Notes: generated from the sequence alone by a model not told the origin. A DNA stretch of 8,157 bases from Pseudobutyrivibrio sp. (GCA_024691465.1 JAILNO010000168.1:1-8157); one strand, 5' to 3'; counted from the stretch's first letter, positions 1-6,047 are shown. Numbers and translations are program-made.

Positions 1-1
1 T

Positions 2-289
2 ACTTATTCCACTGATTTTGGAGAGGCAATTACCTACTGTGTTACTCCTGGTGCGCTGAGTAAGCATATGTATAGGAATGTCGTGTATTTTACTACGGCC
101 AGACCTTCTAATATTCCACTAGTATATCCTCACAAGTATGAAGGAGCTCAGATGCTTTCTTTATATAAGCATCCAGCTCAGACTGTATGGTTCCTACAGA
201 ACTGGAAGCTTATACGAGAGGGATTAGAGGGAGCAGGATCTGCCGATATTCCATTGGACGAGAGTATTACTAACGAGTTTGATTTATAA
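2..289 (+). CDS. 3' end of an unidentified protein (5'-truncated by the window)
   Basis: An open frame runs from the left edge (first full codon at 2) to a TAA at 287-289, giving at least 95 residues. The first Met, at 68, has no convincing ribosome-binding site, and the frame is open upstream with ordinary protein-like sequence. This is therefore the C-terminal part of a longer protein rather than a 73-residue gene. The visible part is soluble and rich in aromatic residues and prolines (for example RNVVYFTTARPSNIPLVYP and HPAQTVWFLQNWKL) and ends in an acidic tail. I do not recognise the family. The stop codon lies 10 nt before the start of the next gene, and the next SD overlaps the stop, so the two are almost certainly co-transcribed. 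The YvyF-like neighbour suggests, but does not show, a motility-related locus. Confidence 0.75.
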   Translation, partial: TYSTDFGEAITYCVTPGALSKHMYRNVVYFTTARPSNIPLVYPHKYEGAQMLSLYKHPAQTVWFLQNWKLIREGLEGAGSADIPLDESITNEFDL

Positions 290-299
290 AGGTTTATTT

Positions 300-764
300 A
301 TGAGTAAGAAGATAGAAACAGAGAAGTTCACAAAGGCGTTTCTTGATAGGAAGCCAACTCGTTGTTCTAAGTGCAAGGGCCGTATCAGATATATTGGTGG
401 CGGTAAGTATGAGTGCTTCGAATGCGGACATATAGAGACGGATGATTTCGGCAAGGTTAAGGACTATATCGACGAGCATGGGGCTACCCCAGCTATAATT
501 ATTTCTGAGCACACTGGTGTTCCAGTTGATATTATTAACGGTATGCTTAAGCAGGGACGTCTGGAGATACCAGAGGGCAGTCCAGTGTACGTACAGTGTG
601 AGTCCTGCGGTTGCAGTATTAGATATGGAAGATATTGTCCTGATTGTATTCGCAGTAGGACCAATAGTCTGAAGGGTGTCTACTTTAATCCTGAGGTGGG
701 AGAGAAGCCACAGCATGTTGAGAGGAAACAGGATGGTAGGATGCACTTCATCAAGTTCGATTAA
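300..764 (+). CDS. YvyF-like flagellar-region zinc-ribbon protein
   Basis: This 154-residue protein has two zinc-ribbon-like cysteine clusters flanking a helical middle. The first is C22-x2-C25 with C39-x2-C42 (RCSKCKG and ECFECGH). The second is C100-x2-C103 with C113-x2-C116 (QCESCGC and YCPDC). The middle (about 49-90, containing DFGKVKDYIDEHGA and TGVPVDIINGMLKQGRLEIP) followed by CESCG...RYCPDC matches what I know of the YvyF/TIGR03826 family, small proteins encoded among late flagellar genes (flgM, flgN, flgK) in Firmicutes whose exact function is poorly defined. The N-terminal Cys4 region makes it somewhat longer than the Bacillus form. The start is ATG 300, with AAAGG overlapping the upstream stop; an in-frame TTG at 279 lies inside the previous gene and is unlikely. 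No flanking flagellar gene is visible to confirm the assignment. A terminator follows at 772. Confidence 0.72.
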   Translation: MSKKIETEKFTKAFLDRKPTRCSKCKGRIRYIGGGKYECFECGHIETDDFGKVKDYIDEHGATPAIIISEHTGVPVDIINGMLKQGRLEIPEGSPVYVQCESCGCSIRYGRYCPDCIRSRTNSLKGVYFNPEVGEKPQHVERKQDGRMHFIKFD

Positions 765-771
765 TATATTT

Positions 772-798
772 GCCACAGCTTAGCTGTGGCTTTTTTTT
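772..798 (+). terminator. Intrinsic terminator after the YvyF-like gene
   Basis: A perfect 8-bp GC-rich stem, GCCACAGC (772-779) with GCTGTGGC (783-790), has a 3-nt loop and is followed directly by eight T residues (791-798). It begins 7 nt after the stop codon at 764. Confidence 0.93.
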
Positions 799-838
799 AC
801 TATAATACTTTAATCTGTTAACGCGTTACCGTGCTGTG

Positions 839-867
839 CTGACAAATGTCCGTAAATGGTGTACAAT
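839..867 (+). promoter_or_regulatory. Candidate sigma-A promoter 1 for the YitT gene
   Basis: CTGACA (839-844) and TACAAT (862-867) are separated by exactly 17 nt, each matching the consensus at 5 of 6 positions. It lies downstream of the previous terminator and would give a 5' UTR of about 55 nt. It is the better of two candidates. Confidence 0.55.
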
Positions 868-875
868 GCAACCTG

Positions 876-904
876 TTGCGATAATTTACGATTTTTCTTA
901 TATA
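876..904 (+). promoter_or_regulatory. Candidate sigma-A promoter 2 for the YitT gene, with short dyad
   Basis: TTGCGA (876-881), a 17-nt spacer and TATATA (899-904). The spacer and the bases just after the -10 box contain a perfect 7-bp inverted repeat, ACGATTT (888-894) with AAATCGT (904-910), which could be an operator or a small hairpin. The predicted start would be about 911, only 17 nt before the ATG, leaving just enough room for the SD (AGGTGA, 918-923). It is less certain than promoter 1. Confidence 0.35.
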
Positions 905-927
905 AATCGTCGAAAACAGGTGAAGAA

Positions 928-1779
928 ATGAAGCAGATATTAAAGACAGCATTGATAGTCATTTTTGGTAATCTTTCATATGCATTTGCAGTTGCATTTT
1001 TTATAGAGCCATCAGGATTAATTACTGGTGGAGGAACGGGAATCGCTTTGTTTTTTCACCATATGTTTGGATTTCAGACAAGCCATGCGGTGTTTGTTAT
1101 TAATACATCTCTATTCTTGGTGGGATGGCGCATTATGGGACGCAGATTCGCTGCCACCACCTTGGTTTCCACTTTTTGTATGCCAATTGAATTAAGGATA
1201 TGTGAGTTGATTGCAGCTAATTATGAGCCTATTGATGATATAGTCATCTGCACTGTGTTAGGCGGTATGATTATAGGCGCCAGCTTGGGAATAGTCATTC
1301 GTACTGGAGCTTCCACTGGAGGTATGGATATTCCACCTATCGTTTTGAATAAGTACTTCGGCACACCTATATCGGGAGCCATGTGGGTATTCGATATTAT
1401 TATATTGGGATTGCAGGCGGTATTCACTGATAGGAGGATAGTGCTATATGGTATTCTTCTAGTTATTGTATACACTATGACACTTGATAGGACCTTAATC
1501 CTTGGCAAGTCTAAGACTCAGATTAAGGTAGTCAGCAAGAAAAGTGACGATATTCGTAGGGCTATTCTCCAGGATATAGATAGAGGAGTCACTGTCATGT
1601 ACGGTCGCACTGGCTATCTAGGTAAGGATACTGAGATTACATTATCTATTGTTTCTACTAGAGAGTTGGCTCGTACTGAGAAGCTGGTTCATGATATTGA
1701 TCCAGATGCATTTATAATTGTAAGTCGCGTATCTGAGGTTAAGGGACGTGGATTCACTACTCAGAAGAAATACCTTTGA
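928..1779 (+). CDS. YitT family membrane protein (DUF161/DUF2179)
   Basis: This 283-residue integral membrane protein has about six hydrophobic segments (roughly 6-26, 34-48, 52-68, 104-124, 150-166 and 170-186), then a cytoplasmic C-terminal domain (about 195-272). Family hallmarks are visible: FFIEPSGLITGGGTGIA (24-40), IRTGASTGGMDI (124-135), and the C-terminal DUF2179 pattern RGVTVMYGRTGYLG (219-232) with VSRVSEVKGRGF (265-276). Length and architecture match full-length YitT/YpjC-like proteins, whose transported substrate is not established. The start is ATG 928, preceded by AGGTGA at 918-923. An in-frame ATG at 856 would add 24 residues, has no SD, and overlaps candidate promoter 2. The gene is monocistronic, bounded by terminators at 772-798 and 1815-1870. 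Confidence 0.9.
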   Translation: MKQILKTALIVIFGNLSYAFAVAFFIEPSGLITGGGTGIALFFHHMFGFQTSHAVFVINTSLFLVGWRIMGRRFAATTLVSTFCMPIELRICELIAANYEPIDDIVICTVLGGMIIGASLGIVIRTGASTGGMDIPPIVLNKYFGTPISGAMWVFDIIILGLQAVFTDRRIVLYGILLVIVYTMTLDRTLILGKSKTQIKVVSKKSDDIRRAILQDIDRGVTVMYGRTGYLGKDTEITLSIVSTRELARTEKLVHDIDPDAFIIVSRVSEVKGRGFTTQKKYL

Positions 1780-1814
1780 TTTGAATTTATATATAGTCTG
1801 AATAGAGAGATAAT

Positions 1815-1870
1815 ATGTGGATAACTCATAGAGAAAAGAGAAACTTTTCTGTGAGTTATCCACATTTTTT
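1815..1870 (+). terminator. Long hairpin terminator after the YitT gene
   Basis: A 14-bp perfect outer stem (1815-1828 with 1852-1865) is topped by a 7-bp inner stem (AGAAAAG 1832-1838 with CTTTTCT 1844-1850) and a 5-nt loop. An asymmetric bulge (TAG on the left, G on the right) separates the two stems. The hairpin runs into T residues at 1865-1870. It sits 35 nt after the stop codon. The stem is longer and less GC-rich than the other terminators here. Confidence 0.85.
1816..1864. other. Pair of inverted DnaA boxes within the terminator stem
   Basis: TGTGGATAA (1816-1824, minus-strand box) and TTATCCACA (1856-1864, plus-strand box) both match the DnaA box consensus TTATNCACA exactly, in its strongest form. 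Because they are the two arms of one hairpin, one box automatically creates the other. The sequence match is direct; DnaA binding is inference, and I see no AT-rich unwinding element or dnaA/dnaN genes to suggest an origin here. Confidence 0.5.
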
Positions 1871-1934
1871 ATGCAACAGAAGAAAAGTTCTTCTCATCTG
1901 TAGATTAAATGCAAGATATCCTGCACAAAGTTAC

Positions 1935-1963
1935 TTTACCTTGCTAAAGAGTTTTGGTACACT
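1935..1963 (+). promoter_or_regulatory. Candidate extended -10 promoter for the Lon-like ATPase gene
   Basis: TTTACC (1935-1940), a 17-nt spacer and TACACT (1958-1963), with TGG immediately before the -10 hexamer (extended -10 form). It would give a 5' UTR of about 37 nt. Just upstream lie a perfect 7-bp dyad with a 3-nt gap (AGAAGAA 1878-1884 with TTCTTCT 1888-1894) and an imperfect palindrome around GATATC (1911-1924), either of which could be a regulatory site. Nothing else is evident between the terminator and this promoter. Confidence 0.5.
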
Positions 1964-2006
1964 AATGGCAAATATCTGAAAGTTATAAAGACATAAGGAG
2001 AAGGAC

Positions 2007-3485
2007 ATGCCAGTATTTGATTTTGCACAGGAAGAAAAAGATAAGAGTGAGGCCATTAAGACATATACTACTTTTCAGTCAGATGAACCAGAGGCTACCA
2101 AAGATAAGCCTATTCTTATTATAGAAGATAAGGAAGGACAATTTACACATCATGTGAACGGCTCTTTTACTAATCCTATTACCAGGACCAGTTTCGAATG
2201 CGAGACGGGAAAGGGTGTAGAGCCAGCGGATATTCTTAAGGTAGATTCCAGATTCGTCAGTCTGATTGGTTGGTTAGGAGAGAATCATATCCCTGTGAGA
2301 TTATCAGGTGCAAATACAGATGAGGGTTATGCAGTATACAAGATACGAGAGACAGGTATTGGAAACGGTAAGCTTTCATCTGAGGATGGATTCCTGCAGT
2401 TTATGATGGAGCGTCTCTTTTCCGCTGGTGCCCCATCTGAGGAGGAATTAGATGAGGAGGAGGCTGAAGATGGTGACGATATGAAGCTCACCAGTATTCA
2501 GTCTATTACAGACTTCATTACCTGCGCAGGTCGTACTTTTCCTGATAATATCAGGCTCTGGGCTAGACGTAATCTGGCTGTGGCTAAGTCATCTGAAGTT
2601 ACCATTGAGGAGCGCCGTCATGCTCAGAGAGCGCTTTCTATCATGACAAGCATCCAGTGGAAGAGCGATTATTTCGAGGCTATCGATCCAGTGGAAGCCA
2701 GAAAGATACTAGATGAGGAATTATACGGATTAGAGTCTGTTAAACAGCGTATTATGGAGACTGTTATTCAGGTGAACAGGACTCATACTCTTCCTAGTTA
2801 TGGACTGCTTCTATGCGGACCTGCAGGTGTTGGTAAGTCTCAAATCGCATATGCGGTAGCGCGCATTCTTAAATTGCCATGGACTACACTTGATATGAGT
2901 TCTATAAATGATCCTGAGCAGCTTACTGGTAGCTCTAGGATATACTCTAATGCTAAGCCTGGTATTATAATGGAAGCATTTTCTAATTCGGGCACCAGCA
3001 ACTTAGTATTCATTATTAACGAATTAGATAAGGCCAATTCAGGAAAAGGAAACGGTAATCCAGCAGATGTATTGCTGACACTTCTGGATAATTTAGGATT
3101 CACTGATAATTATATGGAATGTATGATTCCAACTATGGGTGTGTATCCTATTGCAACAGCTAATGTTAAATCAGACATCTCTGCACCTCTTATGTCGAGA
3201 TTTGCAGTCATAGACATACCTGATTACACAGTGGAGGAGAAGAAGGAGATATTTAAGAGATTCTCTCTACCTAAGGTATTAAAGAGAATGGGCATGTCTA
3301 AGGATGAGTGTCAGATTACTGAGGATGGATTAGATGCGGTAATGGACAAATTCGTAATTTCCACAGGAATTAGAAATGTTGAGCAGGCTGCAGAGCATCT
3401 GGCAGCTAATGCTTTGTATCAGATAGAAGTGGACGGTGTGCAAACTGTTACATTTGACAGGGCGATGGTGGAAAAACTTTGTTAA
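2007..3485 (+). CDS. Lon-like AAA+ ATPase without protease domain
   Basis: This 492-residue protein has three parts: an N-terminal region I cannot assign (about 35-140), a very acidic linker (144-158), and a Lon-type AAA+ module (about 216-470). The lead-in ARKILDEELYGLESVKQRI (231-249) is diagnostic of Lon (LDEDHYGLE-x-VKERI). Other elements are Walker A GPAGVGKS (271-278), Walker B FIINELDKA (335-343), sensor 1 ATAN (383-386), arginine-finger candidate SRF with R398, and sensor 2 GIRN with R456. The order and spacing also follow Lon (PGII, NPADVLLTLLDN, NYM, ATAN). Two things are odd: the Walker B Asp is Asn (N338, with E339 kept), and the protein ends about 35 residues after sensor 2, so the Ser-Lys protease domain is absent. 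No Lon-type N-terminal substrate domain is recognisable. It may act as an unfoldase, remodeller or scaffold. The start is ATG 2007 with AAGGAG at 1995-2000. The gene appears to be transcribed alone. Confidence 0.85.
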   Translation: MPVFDFAQEEKDKSEAIKTYTTFQSDEPEATKDKPILIIEDKEGQFTHHVNGSFTNPITRTSFECETGKGVEPADILKVDSRFVSLIGWLGENHIPVRLSGANTDEGYAVYKIRETGIGNGKLSSEDGFLQFMMERLFSAGAPSEEELDEEEAEDGDDMKLTSIQSITDFITCAGRTFPDNIRLWARRNLAVAKSSEVTIEERRHAQRALSIMTSIQWKSDYFEAIDPVEARKILDEELYGLESVKQRIMETVIQVNRTHTLPSYGLLLCGPAGVGKSQIAYAVARILKLPWTTLDMSSINDPEQLTGSSRIYSNAKPGIIMEAFSNSGTSNLVFIINELDKANSGKGNGNPADVLLTLLDNLGFTDNYMECMIPTMGVYPIATANVKSDISAPLMSRFAVIDIPDYTVEEKKEIFKRFSLPKVLKRMGMSKDECQITEDGLDAVMDKFVISTGIRNVEQAAEHLAANALYQIEVDGVQTVTFDRAMVEKLC

Positions 3486-3491
3486 ATGGGG

Positions 3492-3521
3492 TTTACAAAA
3501 AGTTGTCTTTTATGATACATT
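3492..3521 (+). promoter_or_regulatory. Candidate promoter of the mgtE leader
   Basis: TTTACA (3492-3497), an 18-nt spacer and TACATT (3516-3521), with TGA directly before the -10 (extended -10 form). A small dyad, TACAT (3516-3520) with ATGTA (3526-3530), overlaps the -10 box. No terminator separates the preceding ATPase gene from this point, so readthrough into the leader is also possible. Confidence 0.42.
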
Positions 3522-3568
3522 TTTTATGTAAATTCAAACAATTCAATTCTAAAGGAAGGAGAACAGCT

Positions 3569-3652
3569 ATGGACAAATCAGACAGTCATGGGCGATTATG
3601 TTGCGACGAGGCATTTTTTGAATATATGATTAGCTGTTCTTTTAATTTATAG
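3569..3652 (+). CDS. 27-residue leader peptide ORF upstream of mgtE
   Basis: ATG 3569 to TAG 3650-3652, preceded by a near-ideal SD (AGGAAGGAG ending at 3561, 7-nt spacing). The peptide begins MDKSDSHGRLCC and contains D13-E14, F16-F17 and a third Cys near the end. It has no hydrophobic segment or signal peptide and no run of one amino acid of the kind used in amino-acid attenuators. Its start region forms one arm of P1, its codons 13-17 form the 5' arm of the putative antiterminator, and its stop codon lies just before hairpin P2. Translation could therefore decide which RNA structure forms. Conservation of the peptide is unknown; the ORF could be coincidental inside a structured RNA, although the strong SD argues against that. 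It ends 100 nt before the mgtE start. Confidence 0.55.
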   Translation: MDKSDSHGRLCCDEAFFEYMISCSFNL

Positions 3653-3687
3653 TATCTATAATACGAAGAACTTTGTTTTCGTGTATT

Positions 3688-3734
3688 AAAGAATGTCAAC
3701 GTCTCTTAATCAATGGACATGACATTCTTTTTTT
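3688..3734 (+). terminator. Intrinsic terminator inside the mgtE leader
   Basis: A perfect 11-bp stem, AAAGAATGTCA (3688-3698) with TGACATTCTTT (3720-3730), merges into a run of seven T residues (3728-3734). A short inner GTCT/GGAC pairing is possible in the loop. It stands upstream of mgtE (SD GGAG at 3741) and 200 nt after the preceding stop, so its position fits attenuation of mgtE as well as the end of the leader transcript. Confidence 0.88.
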
Positions 3735-3752
3735 ATTAGCGGAGAAATTATC

Positions 3753-5141
3753 ATGGAAACAAAGGAAATATTAGAGGAAATCAAAACCAACGAGATTATC
3801 GACTTGCTACGCTCTAATTTAGGTGCCGAACAGCTAATAGAAGCTCTCGACGATTATCATGAGAATGATATTGCTGAGGCTTACGAGGCACTGGAACCAG
3901 ATGATCGTAGGAGATTATTCGATATCTTAGGTGCTGAACGCCTATCAGAAATCTTCCCATATATTGAGGATGTAGGTGAATATTTATCAGACTTTACTCT
4001 AGAGCAGGCTGCAGACGTCTTAGAGAACATGGACGCTGATGATGCGGTTGATGCCTTGGAGGATATCGAGGATGAGGAGCAGAGAGAGCAGCTCATTGCC
4101 CTCATGGATAAGGAAGCATCGGCTGATGTACGACTTATCAATTCCTATGATGAGGATGAGATTGGTAGCATGATGACTACTAACTTCATCGTTATCAATG
4201 AGAATTTTTCAGTCAAGCAGGCTATGCGTTCTTTAATTTCTCAGTCTAGGGATAATGACAATATCAATACTATCTATGTAGAGGATGAGGATAAGAAGTA
4301 CTGTGGTGCTATCGATTTAAGAGACCTGATTCTAGCTAGAGATTACACTCCACTTGGGGATGTTATTAGTCACAGTTATCCTAGTGTCAGAGCTGACGAG
4401 CTCATCTCTGAGACTATTGAGATGCTGAAGGATTATGCTGAGGATTCTATTCCAGTACTCAATCCTAATGATGAAATCATCGGTGTTATCACATCTCAGG
4501 ATATCATCGAGGCCGTTGATGATGAGATGGGTGAAGACTACGCTAGGTTGGCTGGTTTGACCGCTGAAGAGGATTTGAATGAGAGCCTTCCAGAGAGTAT
4601 CAAGAAGCGTATTCCTTGGTTGTTACTACTTCTGGGACTAGGTCTTGTAACCAGTTCAGTTATAGGTATCTTTGATAAGGTAGTAGCATCAGTAGCTATA
4701 GTGGTAGTGTTCCAATCACTCATATTAGATATGGCTGGTAATGTAGGTACTCAGTCACTTGCTGTTACCATCAGAGTGCTCATGGATGAAGAGATATCTG
4801 GCCTTGAGAAGGTTAAGTTTATTTTAAAAGAGATGAGAGTAGGTGGAACTAATGGTATTATTCTAGGTCTATTAGCGCTTGTCTTTGTTGCAGTGTATTT
4901 ACATGGTCTTAAGGGATATGTGTGGGCAGCAGCATTTAAAGTGTCAGGAATCGTAGGATTTTCACTATTTGTTGCTATGATAGTATCAAGCTTTATCGGT
5001 ACTATTATTCCTATATTCTTCCACAAGATTAAGGTGGATCCAGCAGTTGCATCAGGTCCACTTATCACTACAATTAACGATCTGGTAGCAGTAGTTACTT
5101 ATTATGGATTGGCAGGATTATTATTAGTAGGCCATATCTAA
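3753..5141 (+). CDS. mgtE: MgtE magnesium channel/transporter
   Basis: This 462-residue protein has the standard MgtE length and order. An acidic MgtE N domain (about 20-125) holds the EALEPDDRRRLF and ENMDADDAVDALED helical repeats. A CBS pair follows (about 138-260: SMMTTNFIVINENFSVKQAM, then DSIPVLNPNDEIIGVITSQD), then a connecting helix and five membrane segments (about 287-307, 311-337, 369-392, 401-424 and 437-461). The pore segment motifs MAGNVGTQS (327-335) and DPAVASGPLITTINDLV (429-445) are present; D443 aligns with the TM5 aspartate that lines the Mg2+ pore in the Thermus structure. Family knowledge: Mg2+ binding to the N and CBS domains closes the channel, so activity is self-limiting. 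The start is ATG 3753 with GGAGA at 3741-3745. Expression is probably controlled by the attenuator-like leader immediately upstream. The next gene starts 15 nt after the stop. Confidence 0.96.
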   Translation: METKEILEEIKTNEIIDLLRSNLGAEQLIEALDDYHENDIAEAYEALEPDDRRRLFDILGAERLSEIFPYIEDVGEYLSDFTLEQAADVLENMDADDAVDALEDIEDEEQREQLIALMDKEASADVRLINSYDEDEIGSMMTTNFIVINENFSVKQAMRSLISQSRDNDNINTIYVEDEDKKYCGAIDLRDLILARDYTPLGDVISHSYPSVRADELISETIEMLKDYAEDSIPVLNPNDEIIGVITSQDIIEAVDDEMGEDYARLAGLTAEEDLNESLPESIKKRIPWLLLLLGLGLVTSSVIGIFDKVVASVAIVVVFQSLILDMAGNVGTQSLAVTIRVLMDEEISGLEKVKFILKEMRVGGTNGIILGLLALVFVAVYLHGLKGYVWAAAFKVSGIVGFSLFVAMIVSSFIGTIIPIFFHKIKVDPAVASGPLITTINDLVAVVTYYGLAGLLLVGHI

Positions 5142-5156
5142 GACACGGGGGTGTTT

Positions 5157-6041
5157 ATGAAGGTATTAAATTTCGGCTCACTTAATTTGGACTATACCTA
5201 TGCGGTATCCCATATTGTCAGAGAGGGAGAGACTATATCCTCTGATGATGTGCAGCTTAATTTAGGAGGCAAGGGATTCAATCAATCTGTTGCCATTGCT
5301 AGAGCGGGTATTGCAGTATATCATGCAGGTCTGGTTGGTGAAGAGGGATTGGATTTCTACGATGCTTGTGAGACATATGGAATTAAGACAGATTATATTA
5401 AGACTGTCACTGGCCGTTGTGGACATACCATTATCCAGGTGGATGAGAAGGGCCAGAATAGCATAGTCCTCTATGGCGGCGCTAATCAGAAGAACTCTAA
5501 AGAATTCGTTGATGAGGTCCTTAGTAATTTCGAGACAGGAGATATTATATTGCTCCAGAATGAGATTAATGAGTTGCCATATATTATTGACCAGGCTTTT
5601 GCTAAGGGTATGACTATTGTTCTTAATCCATCGCCTCTTAATCATAAGATTGATGATTGCGATTTGGGTAAGGTATCTGTCTTTGTTCTAAATGAGACAG
5701 AGGGGCAGCAGCTTACAGGCATGACCACTCCTACTACCATAGTTTCTGCTATGGATGCCAGCTTTGCGAATGCTAAGATTATGCTTACCCTTGGAGAAAA
5801 GGGATGCATCTATCACCACGGTGATGAGGAGTATTATCAGCCGGCTTTTGCTGTGGAAGCAATTGATACCACGGCGGCAGGCGATACTTTTACAGGGTTC
5901 TTTATAGCAGGCCTTCTCAAGAAACAGCCTGTCAGAGATATACTTGTTACCGCAGCGAAAGCAGCTGCTCTTGCGGTGCAGAAAAAGGGTGCAGCCCAGT
6001 CAATTCCATTCATGTCTGAAGTAGAATTATTTGAAGCATAA
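5157..6041 (+). CDS. rbsK: Ribokinase-like PfkB family carbohydrate kinase
   Basis: This 294-residue cytoplasmic kinase has both PfkB signatures: GGKGFNQ (37-43) and DTTAAGDTFTG (237-247), where D243 is the catalytic base and AAGD forms the anion hole. N10-x-D12 in GSLNLD (7-12) is the sugar-contacting motif of ribokinases, and LNPSP (156-160), LNETEG (178-183), LGEKG (212-216) and a KKGAAQSIP tail (276-284) follow the ribokinase pattern closely. The expected reaction is ATP-dependent phosphorylation of ribose or a similar sugar, with Mg2+ and usually K+. The start is ATG 5157 with GGGGG just upstream; GTG 5151 directly abuts that SD and is unlikely. The gene follows mgtE by 15 nt with no terminator between, so it should share the mgtE leader control. 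No ribose transporter genes are adjacent, so the exact sugar is open. Confidence 0.88.
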   Translation: MKVLNFGSLNLDYTYAVSHIVREGETISSDDVQLNLGGKGFNQSVAIARAGIAVYHAGLVGEEGLDFYDACETYGIKTDYIKTVTGRCGHTIIQVDEKGQNSIVLYGGANQKNSKEFVDEVLSNFETGDIILLQNEINELPYIIDQAFAKGMTIVLNPSPLNHKIDDCDLGKVSVFVLNETEGQQLTGMTTPTTIVSAMDASFANAKIMLTLGEKGCIYHHGDEEYYQPAFAVEAIDTTAAGDTFTGFFIAGLLKKQPVRDILVTAAKAAALAVQKKGAAQSIPFMSEVELFEA

Positions 6042-6047
6042 ATTCTT

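Larger units (their letters stand above)
3557..3734 (+). promoter_or_regulatory. mgtE leader: putative transcription attenuator or uncharacterised riboswitch
   Basis: Elements seen directly: (a) a 13-bp stem P1, 3557-3569 with 3631-3643 (10 Watson-Crick pairs in a row, then two G-U and one A-U), which ties up the SD and start codon of a 27-codon ORF; (b) a hairpin P2, TAATA-CGAA (3659-3667) with TTCG-TG-TATTA (3678-3688), with a 2-nt bulge; (c) an 11-bp terminator at 3688-3730 followed by U residues; (d) a putative antiterminator in which 3605-3619 (GACG-A-GGCATTTTTT) pairs with 3688-3703 (AAAGAATGTC-AA-CGTC), giving 14 pairs with two G-U and a 1x2 internal loop. Element (d) consumes the terminator 5' arm and crosses P1, so it either competes with P1 or forms a pseudoknot. 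Known mgtE leaders in Firmicutes are M-box (ykoK) RNAs; I do not find the M-box conserved segments here. Mg2+ sensing is inference from the downstream gene. Confidence 0.7.

Noticed and set aside
294..776. 160-codon minus-strand open frame opposite the YvyF-like gene
   Set aside because: It mirrors the real gene, spans its stop and terminator, has no ribosome-binding site, and its composition (Thr/Ile/Leu-rich) is typical of antisense reading.
1815..1870. Replication origin at the paired DnaA boxes
   Set aside because: Only two boxes, both explained by one terminator hairpin, with no box cluster, DNA-unwinding element or dnaA/dnaN neighbourhood.
3657..3662. Perfect TATAAT in the mgtE leader as a promoter
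   Set aside because: No acceptable -35 lies 16-18 nt upstream (CTGTTC at 3634-3639 is a poor match), and these bases partly belong to hairpin P2.
3486..3752. M-box (ykoK) Mg2+ riboswitch ahead of mgtE
   Set aside because: It was expected from the downstream gene, but the conserved M-box segments I know (such as GGTGAGGCTCC) are absent by eye. An Infernal search would be decisive.
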